Below are positions 24,116 to 33,575 of a stretch of 64,000 bases of DNA, in pieces. How positions within the stretch are numbered: position 1 is the first letter of the stretch; every line of letters begins with the position of its first letter. The stretch is from Maridesulfovibrio sp. (GTDB lineage Bacteria; Desulfobacterota; Desulfovibrionia; Desulfovibrionales; Desulfovibrionaceae). The position numbers and the translations under genes were made by a program. The stretch spans positions 2,091,501 to 2,155,500 of the forward strand of contig NZ_OY763930.1 in the NCBI RefSeq assembly GCF_963667685.1, in the 5' to 3' direction. Below the pieces are notes generated by a model. That model was not told where the DNA came from and made no database searches. It saw only the letters and a program-made list of their open reading frames with translations.

Positions 24116-26602
24116 CTAATCTTCCGGTTTAAAGAATTTAAGCCTCAATGCATTGCTGACAACCGTAACGGAACTGAGTGACATCGCCGCTGCCGCAAAC
24201 ATCGGCGAAAGCGTAGGACCACCGAATATGTGCAGCAGACCTGCCGCAACAGGTATACCAAGCACATTGAATGCAAAAGCCCAGAACAGGTTCTGTTTTA
24301 TATTGCGAACTGTTGCCCGGCTGAGTGATAGCGCTGTTATTACGCCGCCCAGATCGCCTTTCATCAGTACTACGTCTCCGGATTCAATTGCAACATCAAT
24401 TCCGGTTCCCATTGCGATTCCAAGGTCAGCAGAGGCAAGAGCCGGAGCATCGTTGATTCCGTCACCAATCATGGCGACCTTGCGCCCTTTTTCTTTTTCC
24501 TTGTTAACCTCTTCAGCCTTACGGTCAGGCATTACCTGGGCTATAACTTTCTGAATACCCGCTTTTGCGGCAATTGTGCTGGCTACGCGCTCATTATCAC
24601 CAGTGAGCATTACACTCTGCACACCTAATTTATTGAGCCGGTTGATTGTGTGCGGGGCTTCATCCTTGATGCGGTCTGCAATCGCCATAATTCCTGCAAG
24701 TTTTCCGTCTACTGCAACGTAAAGCGGACTCTGTCCTGAAGCGGCAAAACGGGCACTCGCTTCCTCCGCCTCTTCATTGTCCAAACCGCCTGTGAGATTC
24801 TGTTCCAGATATTTGCGGTTACCTAGCAGCATGGTCTGACCACCCGTTTGGGTTGCGATGCCCAACCCGGAAACGGCTTTGAAAGAAGATGTTTCCGGCA
24901 GGGGAGATCCAAGTGCTTCGGCTGCTTTTACCACAGCCTTCGCCAGCGGATGTTCGGATTGTTTTTCAGCGGACCCGGCCAGCAGCAGAAGTTCGTCCTG
25001 CGTTTGCCCTTCCGTGGTGAATATTTCAACAACTTCAGGTTTTCCATAGGTCAGGGTACCTGTCTTGTCGAATATCATTGTGTCGATTTTACCTGCTGTT
25101 TCGAGTGCTGCACCGGATTTGACAAGCACTCCAAGCTGGGCGCCGCGTCCGGTCCCGACCATGATGGCTGTGGGAGTTGCCAGTCCCATAGCGCAAGGGC
25201 AGGCTATGACCATTACGCTGATAAAAATTCGCAATGCGAAAGTAAACGGTTCATCGCTGAATATAAACCATCCCAGAGCTGCCATAACACCGATAGCCAT
25301 GACCGTGGGTACGAAATAAAAACTTACGGTATCGGCGAGGCTTGAAATCGGAGCTTTGGAACCCTGTGCTTCCTGCACAAGACGGATAATGCGTGAAAGA
25401 ACCGTATTTTCACCGACTTTGGTGACTCGGACCTTGAGTGCTCCTCCGCCAACATTAACTGTACCTCCAGCGACTTCGTCACCTATATTTTTGGAAACGG
25501 GCATTGATTCCCCGGTGAGCATGGATTCATCAATATCAGAATGACCTTCATCGACTTTTCCATCCGCAGCAACCCTGTCGCCCGGGCGGATCAGGATCAG
25601 GTCTCCGGGGCCGATTTCTTCAAGCGGTGTGGAAATCTGTTCGCCACCCTGTAGCAGAATAGCTTTAGCCGGGGTCAGGTCCATGAGCTTCTCAATGGCA
25701 GCGGAGGTCTTTGAGCGGGCACGGGTTTCCTGAAATTTACCCAATAGTATCAGGGCGATGATTGTGGCAGCTGATTCGTAGTAAAGATCCATGGCCCGCG
25801 CTTGAGCGTCAATTCCGAGGCCTATTTCAATGGTATTCCACAAAGAATAGACCACAGCAGCTGAAGTACCCACCGCAATGAGCGAGTCCATATTCGGAGT
25901 TCTGCGCAGCAGATTCGGAAAGCCCTGTTGGTAGAAATTGCGCCCGAACCAGAGAACAGGAGCGGTCAGGAGCAACTGGATTATGGCGAACCCCAGCGGA
26001 GAAGTGTTCGGGTCGATAGCGCCCGGCAAAGGCATGCCGACCATATGTCCCATGGTGATGGTCAGTAAGGGTATGGTGAATGCGAGTGCTGCGAATAGCC
26101 TTTGCTTCATATTGCCCAGTCTTGCAGCGTTTTCGGCTTTTCTTTTCTCAAAATTTTCTTTGGCATTGTGCGCGGATTGAATCTGGCCGGACTCAAAACC
26201 GGCGTCCGCGATTATCTGCCTGATGTCGCGTAGTGAAATTGTTGAGGGATTGAAATTCAGATTTGCAGTCTCGGAAGCAAGGCTGACTTGTGCACCGCTG
26301 ATCCCTTCTGTCGCGCTAAGAACTCTTTCCAGCCGTGCCGAACATGCAGAACAGGCCATCCCGGAAATCGGCAGGGTCAGCTCGGTTCCTTCAATTTTTT
26401 CAACGGCTTCAAATCCAGCCATCTCAACAGAGTTGATGATGTCTGCTACCGAAACAGTCTGCGGGTCATAGTCCGCTGATAGTATTTCTGCGGCCAGATT
26501 AACTGCGGCGGAGTTCACGCCTTTCATGTTCCCGATAACCTTCTCCAGCCGCGAGGAGCAGGCCGAGCAGGTCATACCTTTGATTTCAAATCTGCTTTGC
26601 AT
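24116..26602 (-). CDS. copA: copper-translocating P-type ATPase
   Basis: The protein has 828 residues. Two N-terminal heavy-metal-binding domains have GMTCSACS and GMACSACS. The P1B-type core has MLTGESMPV (actuator), IACPCAMGLATP (CPC transport site), DKTGTLTYGK (phosphorylated Asp), SEHPLAKAV (nucleotide-binding HP) and GDGINDAPAL. The CPC motif together with the CxxC domains indicates export of Cu(I) across the inner membrane. No CueR, CsoR or CopZ gene is adjacent. The family and metal call is strong; a preference for Ag(I) cannot be excluded. Confidence 0.95.
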   Translation of the reverse strand: MQSRFEIKGMTCSACSSRLEKVIGNMKGVNSAAVNLAAEILSADYDPQTVSVADIINSVEMAGFEAVEKIEGTELTLPISGMACSACSARLERVLSATEGISGAQVSLASETANLNFNPSTISLRDIRQIIADAGFESGQIQSAHNAKENFEKRKAENAARLGNMKQRLFAALAFTIPLLTITMGHMVGMPLPGAIDPNTSPLGFAIIQLLLTAPVLWFGRNFYQQGFPNLLRRTPNMDSLIAVGTSAAVVYSLWNTIEIGLGIDAQARAMDLYYESAATIIALILLGKFQETRARSKTSAAIEKLMDLTPAKAILLQGGEQISTPLEEIGPGDLILIRPGDRVAADGKVDEGHSDIDESMLTGESMPVSKNIGDEVAGGTVNVGGGALKVRVTKVGENTVLSRIIRLVQEAQGSKAPISSLADTVSFYFVPTVMAIGVMAALGWFIFSDEPFTFALRIFISVMVIACPCAMGLATPTAIMVGTGRGAQLGVLVKSGAALETAGKIDTMIFDKTGTLTYGKPEVVEIFTTEGQTQDELLLLAGSAEKQSEHPLAKAVVKAAEALGSPLPETSSFKAVSGLGIATQTGGQTMLLGNRKYLEQNLTGGLDNEEAEEASARFAASGQSPLYVAVDGKLAGIMAIADRIKDEAPHTINRLNKLGVQSVMLTGDNERVASTIAAKAGIQKVIAQVMPDRKAEEVNKEKEKGRKVAMIGDGINDAPALASADLGIAMGTGIDVAIESGDVVLMKGDLGGVITALSLSRATVRNIKQNLFWAFAFNVLGIPVAAGLLHIFGGPTLSPMFAAAAMSLSSVTVVSNALRLKFFKPED

Positions 26603-26743
26603 TTGTATATATCCTTATTTGCCGGGGGCCGGGGATTGCATTGCCCGGATACATTAATTATAGCTAGTCCCGGTAGGTTGTGTAAAAAAAGTTATTTGAA
26701 CAAATTTGATAATAAGAATCAACGTCTTTTGATGTAGGGAAAT

Positions 26744-27280
26744 ATGAAAGAACAAAAAATTATACTTTCGGAAAAGGATATGGCCCGTACTTTGGATCGT
26801 CTTGCTTCAGAGGTCACAGAGCGTCGTGGTGATGACGAAAATCTGGCAATCATCGGGATTCAGCGGCGTGGTGCTGACCTTGCAGAAAGATTGAAACTGA
26901 TTCTTGATGAAAAACTTGGCCGTAAGATTCCATTGGGTAAGCTGGATATCAACCTTTACCGTGATGACTGGACCAACCTGAGCCGTCAGCCAAGCATCAA
27001 CTGCACCGAAATTCCATTTGATATTGAGTCTGCTTCAGTTCTTCTGGTTGATGATGTTCTTTTTTCCGGTCGCACCGTGCGCGCTGCCCTTGAGGCCGTA
27101 CTTGATTTCGGACGTCCCCGCCGGGTAGAGCTTCTGGTGCTGGTGGACCGAGGTCACCGCGAACTGCCGATCAGGGCCGACTATGTAGGGAAGGAAGTGG
27201 TCACTTTTGAAGACCAGCATGTAAATGTTCTGGTTAAAGAACGGGATGATGAAGATAAAGTAGTTATCATACGTTCCTGA
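26744..27280 (+). CDS. pyrR: PyrR bifunctional uracil phosphoribosyltransferase / regulator
   Basis: The protein has 178 residues. The PRPP-binding loop VLLVDDVLFSGRTVRAAL and the family segment GIQRRGADLAERL are clear. In Gram-positive bacteria PyrR attenuates pyr operons and has weak UPRT activity; here no pyr genes are adjacent, so only uracil salvage can be inferred. A kinase-like gene follows 55 bp downstream. Confidence 0.92.
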   Translation: MKEQKIILSEKDMARTLDRLASEVTERRGDDENLAIIGIQRRGADLAERLKLILDEKLGRKIPLGKLDINLYRDDWTNLSRQPSINCTEIPFDIESASVLLVDDVLFSGRTVRAALEAVLDFGRPRRVELLVLVDRGHRELPIRADYVGKEVVTFEDQHVNVLVKERDDEDKVVIIRS

Positions 27281-27335
27281 TATCCCACTTTTTCAGCGGC
27301 GGAGCGCTTAGCGCCCGGAAGGTTTGATTTTTTTT

Positions 27336-27890
27336 ATGCAAACATGGAATAAAAAATTTTCAGAGGATTGCTCTGTTATCTTAATTGGTATGGCCGGGGC
27401 CGGGAAATCAACTCTGGCTCCACTTCTGGCCGAGAGGCTTGGCTGGGAGGACATGGATACCGACTCAGTAATTGAGGGCTATTATGGGCGCCCCTTACAG
27501 GGAATCGTCGACCATCTGGGCGTGAAAGAGTTCCGCAGGGCCGAAGAATATATTGTATCCGGTATCGGTGTTTTCCGTATGGTTATCTCAACCGGAGGGA
27601 GTGTAGTTTACGGGCCAAAGGCTATGGAAAGACTTAAACTCCTCGGCCCGGTAATCTATCTGCGGATTTCAGGTGAGACCTGTATGAACCGGGTCGGCGG
27701 TGGCGAGAATCGCGGACTGGCCATAACTCCGGGGCAGACATTGGAAGATCTCTACACCGAGCGCGTTCCGCTTTACGAGCAGTATGCTGATTTTGCTGTG
27801 GACACAGACCTTTGTTCTCCTGATGAATGTGTTAATAAGATTCATGATTGGCTTAAATCAAAAGAAATAAGTGAAGTTAAGGATAAATAA
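27336..27890 (+). CDS. shikimate-kinase-like P-loop kinase
   Basis: The protein has 184 residues from the ATG at 27336; a TTG four codons earlier is also in frame and lies closer to GGAAGG. The motifs GMAGAGKST (Walker A), DMDTDSVIE (substrate Asp), VKEFRRAEE (substrate Arg) and ISTGGSVVYG match AroK/AroL, though the usual GGG is GGS here. The lid segment RVGGGENRGL is present. It may make shikimate 3-phosphate, but it is a divergent member and could use another substrate. It ends in a 1-bp overlap with the next gene (TAATG), so both are coupled. Confidence 0.75.
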   Translation: MQTWNKKFSEDCSVILIGMAGAGKSTLAPLLAERLGWEDMDTDSVIEGYYGRPLQGIVDHLGVKEFRRAEEYIVSGIGVFRMVISTGGSVVYGPKAMERLKLLGPVIYLRISGETCMNRVGGGENRGLAITPGQTLEDLYTERVPLYEQYADFAVDTDLCSPDECVNKIHDWLKSKEISEVKDK

Positions 27891-28486
27891 TGAAGAAAAT
27901 GACCAGACAGGCCGTGTTCCGCAAGTTGGCTGCCCTTTATGACCGCATGGCATCTGTTTATTCGGAAACATCTGCCAAGATCGGCCTTTCTTGCGAAGGT
28001 TGTGAAGAAAACTGCTGTACCAGTTATTTCCAGCACCACACTTATGTTGAATGGAGCTATCTTTGGCAGGGTTTGAATGAGTTGCCAGAAGAAAAGCGTA
28101 ATGAGTATATACGCCGCTCCGAAGACTATGTGCGCAGCGCCAACGGCATGCTGGAAAACGGAATGCGGCCCAAGGTAATGTGCCCCCTTAACGATGACGG
28201 GCTTTGCGGGGTATACAAGCACAGGCTCATGATTTGTCGTATGCATGGTGTTGTCAACACCCTGCGCCAGCCCAACGGACGCCAGTTGTCATTCCCCGGT
28301 TGTTTCAAGTGTCAGGATCTGACCAGCGGTATGGAGAATGTTCCGGTCGTGGACCGTACTCCTCTTTATAAAGAGCTGGTGGGGCTTGAAATGGGATTAC
28401 TCGGCAACAAGATCAGGACTATGCCCAAAGTGGACCTGACTCTGGCTGAAATGATCGTTATGGGACCGCCGAATTTGAATGGTTAG
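27890..28486 (+). CDS. YkgJ-like cysteine-cluster protein
   Basis: The protein has 198 residues and is cytoplasmic. The N-terminal CEGCEENCCTSYF (C35, C38, C42, C43), the central MCPLNDDGLCGVYKHRLMICRMHG and the later FPGCFKCQDL make up a metal-chelating cysteine cluster like the YkgJ/UPF0153 zinc- or iron-binding family. The exact role of this family is unknown. It is translationally coupled to the kinase-like gene, which may point to a modification pathway. It overlaps by 4 bp the end of the convergent gene on the minus strand. Confidence 0.75.
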   Translation: MKKMTRQAVFRKLAALYDRMASVYSETSAKIGLSCEGCEENCCTSYFQHHTYVEWSYLWQGLNELPEEKRNEYIRRSEDYVRSANGMLENGMRPKVMCPLNDDGLCGVYKHRLMICRMHGVVNTLRQPNGRQLSFPGCFKCQDLTSGMENVPVVDRTPLYKELVGLEMGLLGNKIRTMPKVDLTLAEMIVMGPPNLNG

Positions 28487-29319
28487 TTCTTTTCCATGCG
28501 TGCTGCGGCGATTAGAAAGCCTATGAAATCATCAATATTGTTTTTACGGCATTTGATGTAGCGGATGATATATTCTTCAAAAGTCAGTTCGTCCCCATAT
28601 ACATGGTAATGTTGCTGCGGCCCGCCGAATTCCAATCCGAGATATTCGGCTATCTGTGGGTGGATGGGCTGTTCAAAGTCTGCGAAAGGCGGCGGGAAAC
28701 CACTTAAATCCTGCCCTGTCAGATTCGGTATGCCTAGTTCTTTCAGTATTCCGTTGGCCATCAGGAGCAGTATTTCCAGTCGGGGATGGTTGATGGTGTT
28801 ATAGAGCGGTTTTTGTCTGTAATGCTCAAGCACCCAGTCTACATATTTGATCGGGGTAAGTTTTTCTTTATCCCTCTCAATCTGTTCCGACTGTTCCATA
28901 ATTTCTTTCAAATTATAGATGTTAGTAAGCTTTGTATTCATGCACAGGTGCAGAATCTGAGACTCGTTCAATCCCCGGTCCAGCAGTGAATCAAGGAATT
29001 TATCACGGTAGTCGAAGCCCGGTTCGCTAGACCATAACGGCCAATAGTGCAGGAAAAGCATATTCGGGATAGCTATGGAGCGAGCATTGCTTTTTAGTCT
29101 TGCGCAGAGTTTTGCAGACGAGTGGTCCCCCCAGTTGTCGCCAAGAGTCTGGTATAGAAAAATATCGCAATTGCTGATTATATTGTCGGGGATGAATTCA
29201 TGTGTATAATTTGTGAAGCGGTGCAGTTCATACTCTTCACGGAATCCAGAACTGAGCATGAGCAGCTCTTCAAGCGGTTCACCCTGACAATTGGCATGTA
29301 GAAGACAAATTTTTTTCAT
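28483..29319 (-). CDS. WcbI-like polysaccharide-biosynthesis protein
   Basis: The protein has 278 residues with no signal peptide. The opening KKICLLHANCQGEPLEELL and the segment NCDIFLYQTLGD fit the WcbI domain found in capsule and O-antigen gene clusters, where it is suggested to be an acyltransferase or esterase; HANCQG would be the nucleotide- or substrate-binding loop. No glycan cluster surrounds it here, so it acts alone or on a surface sugar made elsewhere. The call rests on recognition by eye of short motifs. Confidence 0.6.
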   Translation of the reverse strand: MKKICLLHANCQGEPLEELLMLSSGFREEYELHRFTNYTHEFIPDNIISNCDIFLYQTLGDNWGDHSSAKLCARLKSNARSIAIPNMLFLHYWPLWSSEPGFDYRDKFLDSLLDRGLNESQILHLCMNTKLTNIYNLKEIMEQSEQIERDKEKLTPIKYVDWVLEHYRQKPLYNTINHPRLEILLLMANGILKELGIPNLTGQDLSGFPPPFADFEQPIHPQIAEYLGLEFGGPQQHYHVYGDELTFEEYIIRYIKCRKNNIDDFIGFLIAAARMEKN

Positions 29320-29389
29320 TGCAGATAGATTCTAGCATAGCAGTTTATGGTTTCTCAATACGGCAGCAGGGCAAAAAAAGGTTAAAATA

Positions 29390-30469
29390 ATGAATAAATA
29401 CTCAAGATCGGAATTATTAAAAATTGTTAATGCCGTGAAGCATGTCGACCCGGACCTTGAATCTGCCGCACGTGCTCATCTGGACAACCTGACCAAGCCG
29501 CTTGGCAGTCTTGGCAGGTTGGAAGATCTTGCAGTTAAAATGTACGTTGCGTCCGGAGGTAAGGCTCCGCAGTCTGATCCGGCTCGTATTTATACCATTG
29601 CCGGTGATCACGGGGTTAACGAGGAGAATATCAGCTATTTCCCGCAGGAAGTTACCCGCCAGATGGTGGAGAATTTTTTGGCTGGTGGAGCGGGTATCAA
29701 TGTATTGGCCAGAACATCCGGAGTTGAACTTATGGTTGTGGATGCCGGATGCAAAGGAGGACCTTTTCCGGATCACCCGAGTCTTATTCAACGCAGGGTT
29801 GCCAGCGGAACAGCAAATATTTCCATAGGTCCGGCCATGGACGAGGTAAGTTGCCTGCGGGCTTTAGCTCTTGGCGTCAACCTTGCCCACGAAGCACATG
29901 AAGATGGCGTAACGGTGCTCGGAACAGGGGAAATGGGAGTTTCCAACACAACTCCGTCCACCGCACTGTACTGCGCGTTTTTTGATCTTGATCCGGCTGA
30001 AATAACAGGGCCGGGTGGCGGCATTGACTCCGAAGGAGTCAAACGCAAAATAGGAGTTGTGCAACGGGCTCTAGAAGCCAATGCCGAAACCGTGCGTACC
30101 TCAGATCCCCTTGCCATTCTATCCGCATTAGGTGGATATGAAATAGCTGCTCTTGCCGGATTGATCATCGGCGGCGCAAAGAACAGGCAGATGATCTGTA
30201 TAGACGGGTTCATCTCCACAGCAGCCTATGCCGCAGCCGTAAAGCTCTGCCCTGCTGTATCCGGTTACTGTGTACTTAGTCATGCCTCGGCTGAACCGGG
30301 GTATTCAAAAGTATTAAAAGCTATAGGACGCAGACCGCTGCTGCATCTGGACATGCGTCTTGGAGAAGGCTCCGGCGCAGCACTGAGCATGTTCATGCTT
30401 CGTGCTGCCGCAAATATTTATAACGATATGGCGTCATTTGATGATGCCGGAGTTGATGCCGGGGGATGA
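29390..30469 (+). CDS. cobT: nicotinate-nucleotide-dimethylbenzimidazole phosphoribosyltransferase
   Basis: The protein has 359 residues. The conserved N-terminal LTKPLGSLGRLE, the active-site region TIAGDHGVNEENIS, GTGEMGVSNTTPS and the C-terminal LGEGSGAAL (catalytic Glu) are all present. It makes alpha-ribazole phosphate for the lower ligand of cobalamin, which fits an anaerobe with corrinoid enzymes. Other cobalamin genes are absent from the window and no B12 riboswitch is seen in the 70-bp upstream gap. A dispersed repeat follows the gene. Confidence 0.94.
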   Translation: MNKYSRSELLKIVNAVKHVDPDLESAARAHLDNLTKPLGSLGRLEDLAVKMYVASGGKAPQSDPARIYTIAGDHGVNEENISYFPQEVTRQMVENFLAGGAGINVLARTSGVELMVVDAGCKGGPFPDHPSLIQRRVASGTANISIGPAMDEVSCLRALALGVNLAHEAHEDGVTVLGTGEMGVSNTTPSTALYCAFFDLDPAEITGPGGGIDSEGVKRKIGVVQRALEANAETVRTSDPLAILSALGGYEIAALAGLIIGGAKNRQMICIDGFISTAAYAAAVKLCPAVSGYCVLSHASAEPGYSKVLKAIGRRPLLHLDMRLGEGSGAALSMFMLRAAANIYNDMASFDDAGVDAGG

Positions 30470-30554
30470 TCGCCTTCCCCAGACCCCATCTCTCTTTCAA
30501 ATACGTTTTAGTAGGTTTCGCTTATAGCTTTTTATTACATTCTCTGGGTATATA

Positions 30555-30658
30555 GATGACGAAGCCTTAATAAATGTTTTCAGGATTACCAGCCCCTTTT
30601 TGCAAAGGGGATTAAGACCCCGGTAGGGCCGCCGGAAGCGACAATAAATAAAAGCGTG
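30555..30658 (-). repeat. dispersed intergenic repeat, copy h
   Basis: On the minus strand, the head GTCGCTTCCGGCGGCC is followed by a CCCCTTTGCAAAAAGGGG hairpin and then the tail AATCCTGAAAACATTTATTAAGGCTTCGTC. It lies between cobT and selD. Confidence 0.7.
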
Positions 30659-30688
30659 AGAACGTATCAAATCCAATGGGATCTAACT

Positions 30689-31729
30689 ATGCCTAAAGAA
30701 TTGGTTAAGACTGTAAAAGCGGCAGGTTGAGCAGCTAAGATCGCTCCGGGGGACCTGGAGCAGGTTTTATGCGGCTTAGCCGTAGAGGACGAGCGTCTTC
30801 TTACCGGGCTGGGCGGGAACGAGGATTCCGCCATAGTCTCTTTTCCTGCGGGCAAAGCTCTGGTCCAGACCGTGGATTTTTTTACTCCTGTTGTTAATGA
30901 TCCTTACTGGTTCGGGCAGATAGCCGCGGCCAATTCCCTGTCGGATGTGTATGCCATGGGCGGCGTTCCATGGACGGCCATGAATATTGTCTGCTACCCC
31001 ATGAAAGAAATGGGTCCGGAGATTCTGCGTGAGATTCTGAAGGGCGGCATGGATAAGATACGTGAAGCCGGTGCGGTTCTGGCTGGTGGGCATAGCGTGG
31101 AAGACGACGAGATCAAATACGGCCTATCTGTTACCGGTATGGTAGATCCTGATGGCTTTGCATCCAACAAAGGCTTACGTGAAGGCGACCAGCTGTTGTT
31201 GACCAAGCCTCTTGGGACCGGGGTGCTGGCAACGGCGCTTAAGGCTGACTGGGATGGTGCAAAGAAATTTGAGGAAGACGTTTATAAATGGGCTTCCAAG
31301 CTGAACAGCGGTGGCGGGAAGGTTATTAACGAGCTGGGTCTCAAAGGTGCTACAGACGTTACCGGCTTCGGTCTTGGCGGACATGTGCTTGAAATGGCTG
31401 CTGCCTCAGGTGTGGCAGTTGATTTGTGGCTGGATAAGATCCCCTTCATGGACGATGTTGTTGATCTTGCTTCCATGGGCATGATTCCGGCTGGAAGCTT
31501 CGCTAACCGTAACTACTGCAGTTCTCAGGTGCAGGCTGCATCCGGTGTTGATGCCATTAAAACCGACCTTGTTTTCGATGCCCAGACTTCCGGCGGGTTG
31601 GTGCTGGCTGTGCCTGAGTCACAATTGCAGCAGGCCATAGATATGCTTTTGGCGGCTGGTGATCTGGCTGCTCATGTCGGGGAGGTCAAAGCCCATGCTG
31701 ATGGAGTTGCACGTTTACGGATCGGCTAA
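30689..31729 (+). CDS. selD: selenophosphate synthetase, itself a selenoprotein (Sec14)
   Basis: The protein has 346 residues when the in-frame TGA at 30728-30730 is read as selenocysteine: MPKELVKTVKAAG-U-AAKIAPGDLEQ, matching the AAGCAAK motif whose cysteine or selenocysteine is catalytic in SelD. Downstream are GGNEDSAIV, TVDFFTPVVNDPYWFG and ATDVTGFGLGGH, all SelD/AIR-synthase signatures. It makes selenophosphate from selenide and ATP, the selenium donor for all Sec-tRNA synthesis. A hairpin lies just after the UGA. The frame after the UGA would be annotated alone (from 30872) as a truncated SelD. A terminator follows. Confidence 0.95.
30743..30761 (+). promoter_or_regulatory. bacterial SECIS-like hairpin of selD
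   Basis: GCTCC...GGAGC, with an inner GG/CC pair around GGGA, starts 12 nt after the in-frame UGA, the position and form expected for SelB binding. Confidence 0.65.
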
Positions 31730-31750
31730 CAGTTTTTTTAGAAGAATAAG

Positions 31751-31784
31751 AAAAGGCGCAGTTTTGTTGAAAATTGCGCCTTTT
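31751..31784 (+). terminator. terminator of selD
   Basis: The stem AAAAGGCGCA / TGCGCCTTTT is followed by GTTTT. Confidence 0.8.
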
Positions 31785-31828
31785 GTTTTATAAGGAGGAA
31801 TTAGCGATTCCAGTATCTGAAATTTTGT

Positions 31829-32050
31829 TTAGGCGGAACCACGGTCGCTTGTCACTACCTGAATAAGTTCCGCATTGGCATTGTAGACTGGTGAGGATAT
31901 GATCTTTACCAGCTCGCGGTGCATCTCCGGGTCCGCGTATGCCTTTCTTTGCAGTCTCTTCTTCTGCAAATTCTTCATGGAGTTCGCAAGGTCTTCGTCC
32001 CTGATGGGCGGTACTTGTGACACCTTATTGAGTTCGGGTCCGTTTGACAT
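31829..32050 (-). CDS. small protein of unknown function
   Basis: This encodes 73 residues, charged and probably helical (ANSMKNLQKKRLQRKAYAD), with no cysteine, signal peptide or membrane segment. The start has GGAGG within the usual distance (GGAGGTATACA before ATG), which supports translation. It lies between the selD and hemC terminators, so it has its own transcript. No family is recognised. Confidence 0.6.
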   Translation of the reverse strand: MSNGPELNKVSQVPPIRDEDLANSMKNLQKKRLQRKAYADPEMHRELVKIISSPVYNANAELIQVVTSDRGSA

Positions 32051-32178
32051 TGTATACCTCCGTCCTTGGAAGTTATAAATGAAAGTTTTAAAAGAACAAT
32101 ATTCCTGTTTATGTTCTTATCGGACGGTCTGCTGTCAACTTTAGGTTTCCAGTTTAAAATAAAAAAAATATATAAAAA

Positions 32179-32208
32179 AAGCCCGGGACAGCGAAATGTT
32201 CCGGGCTT
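32179..32208 (-). terminator. terminator of hemC
   Basis: On the minus strand, AAGCCCGGAACA / TGTCCCGGGCTT is followed by TTTTTATATATTTT. Confidence 0.8.
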
Positions 32209-32230
32209 CAATTTTGTTATGAAGGCGTGT

Positions 32231-33157
32231 TTAGCACTTGTCATAAACTCGATCGAGAATTTCTTTCGCGCCAGCGGCCAGAACTTCTTCCGCAAGAGCT
32301 AGACCGAGGTTCCATGCATCATCAGCGGGTCCGGATTTCTCCATACGGATGGGGCTTGATCCATCGATATCAGCTACGAATCCGGTCAGTTTGACCTGAT
32401 CGCCTTCCAGCTGAGACCATGCTGCGATAGGAACCTGACATCCGCCGTCCAGTCCAGTCAGGAAACCGCGTTCGGCGCGAACCTGACGGGCTGTGGTTTC
32501 ATCGTGGATGAAATTAAGAATGTCCTGAATCTCAGTGTCTTCGATGCGGTATTCAATTCCCAGCGCGCCCTGAGCTACAGCGGGAAGAAAGGTCGGGGGG
32601 CCGAGAATTTCGCTTTTGGGAGCGGAAAGACCTAGTCTGTTCAGCCCTGCTGTGGCAACCACGATGGCATCAAATTCACCATCGATCAGTTTGCGTACAC
32701 GGGTGTCGAGGTTTCCGCGCAGGGATTCGATCTTGAGATCATCGCGCAGAGCGAGAAGCTGAGATTGACGGCGCAGGCTGCTTGTACCCACAACAGCACC
32801 TGCCGGCAGGTCTTTGAGGGAATCGTATTTCACGGAAAGCAGGGTGTCGGTTTCAGCTTCACGCGGGGGAATCACGCCAACTTCAAGCTCTTCGGGAAGT
32901 TCGGTGGGAACGTCCTTCATGCTGTGTACGGCGAGGTCTGCACGGCCATCAAGCAGAGCTTCTTCGATTTCCTTAACGAAAAGGCCCTTACCCCCCACTT
33001 TTGCAAGCGGAACGTCCAGAATCTTGTCGCCTTTGGTTTTGATCTTGAGCAGTTGAACTTCAATACCGGGGTATTCTTCACGCAGAAGATCGGAAATATG
33101 GTTAGCCTGCCAGAGGGCGAGCTTGCTGCCGCGGGTCGCGATAGTAATTTTTCTCAT
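32231..33157 (-). CDS. hemC: hydroxymethylbilane synthase (porphobilinogen deaminase)
   Basis: The protein has 308 residues. [12 protein letters not shown], the active-site [11 protein letters not shown], and [11 protein letters not shown] with the cysteine that carries the dipyrromethane cofactor are all present. It polymerises four porphobilinogens in the haem/sirohaem/cobalamin pathway, fitting the cytochrome- and corrinoid-rich metabolism seen elsewhere in the window. The FmdB-like gene lies 33 bp upstream on the same strand and may share its transcript. Confidence 0.96.
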   Translation of the reverse strand: MRKITIATRGSKLALWQANHISDLLREEYPGIEVQLLKIKTKGDKILDVPLAKVGGKGLFVKEIEEALLDGRADLAVHSMKDVPTELPEELEVGVIPPREAETDTLLSVKYDSLKDLPAGAVVGTSSLRRQSQLLALRDDLKIESLRGNLDTRVRKLIDGEFDAIVVATAGLNRLGLSAPKSEILGPPTFLPAVAQGALGIEYRIEDTEIQDILNFIHDETTARQVRAERGFLTGLDGGCQVPIAAWSQLEGDQVKLTGFVADIDGSSPIRMEKSGPADDAWNLGLALAEEVLAAGAKEILDRVYDKC

Positions 33158-33190
33158 TGTGTTGCCGTTTGTTTTGAAATTTTTATGGAT

Positions 33191-33445
33191 CTAACTGCCG
33201 CAGGAAGAACAGTTACCGCCGGAACATCCGGCACATCCGCTACTGGCGGAAGTGGCAGGAGCGGATGAAGAAGAGAAATCTCCCATGTCGGGAGCTCCGC
33301 CGCCTGTTGTGAACTTGCATGCGGACATAAGTTTTTCGGTTTTATCTGATTTACAGTCCGGGCAGGGCGGGCATTCATCACGGTTGAAAACCAACTCCTC
33401 AAATTCCTTACCGCAGTCTGCGCATTTATATTCGAAAATAGGCAT
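33191..33445 (-). CDS. FmdB-family zinc-ribbon regulatory protein
   Basis: The protein has 84 residues. MPIFEYKCADCGKEFEELVF is the standard FmdB start; four cysteines in two CxxC pairs (CADC, CPDC) form a zinc ribbon. The C-terminus is a Ser/Gly/Cys-rich tail ending SCGS with several further cysteines (CAGCSGGNCSSCGS). The family is widespread and of uncertain role, often called regulatory. It is likely co-transcribed with hemC. Confidence 0.88.
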   Translation of the reverse strand: MPIFEYKCADCGKEFEELVFNRDECPPCPDCKSDKTEKLMSACKFTTGGGAPDMGDFSSSSAPATSASSGCAGCSGGNCSSCGS

Positions 33446-33575
33446 CTATATCTACTCCGTACTTTGAAATATATGTTGCGAAAAATTGCATAGCCCAAAT
33501 TGTCAAGCGGGGCAATGTCTGGGCTACATATAAGTATGGATGAGAATATGGCAAGGATATGCAAAGTTTTAAATA

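Noticed and set aside
27290-27322. Another copy of the dispersed repeat before the shikimate-kinase-like gene
   Set aside because: Only a short GGCGG...GCGCTTAGCGCCCGGAAGG likeness; head and tail are not convincingly present.
29320-29389. Cobalamin riboswitch before cobT
   Set aside because: The gap is only about 70 bp and has no B12-box-like sequence.
30872-31729. Shorter SelD beginning at the first ATG after the UGA
   Set aside because: It lacks the catalytic N-terminus; the upstream in-frame codons match SelD exactly through the UGA.
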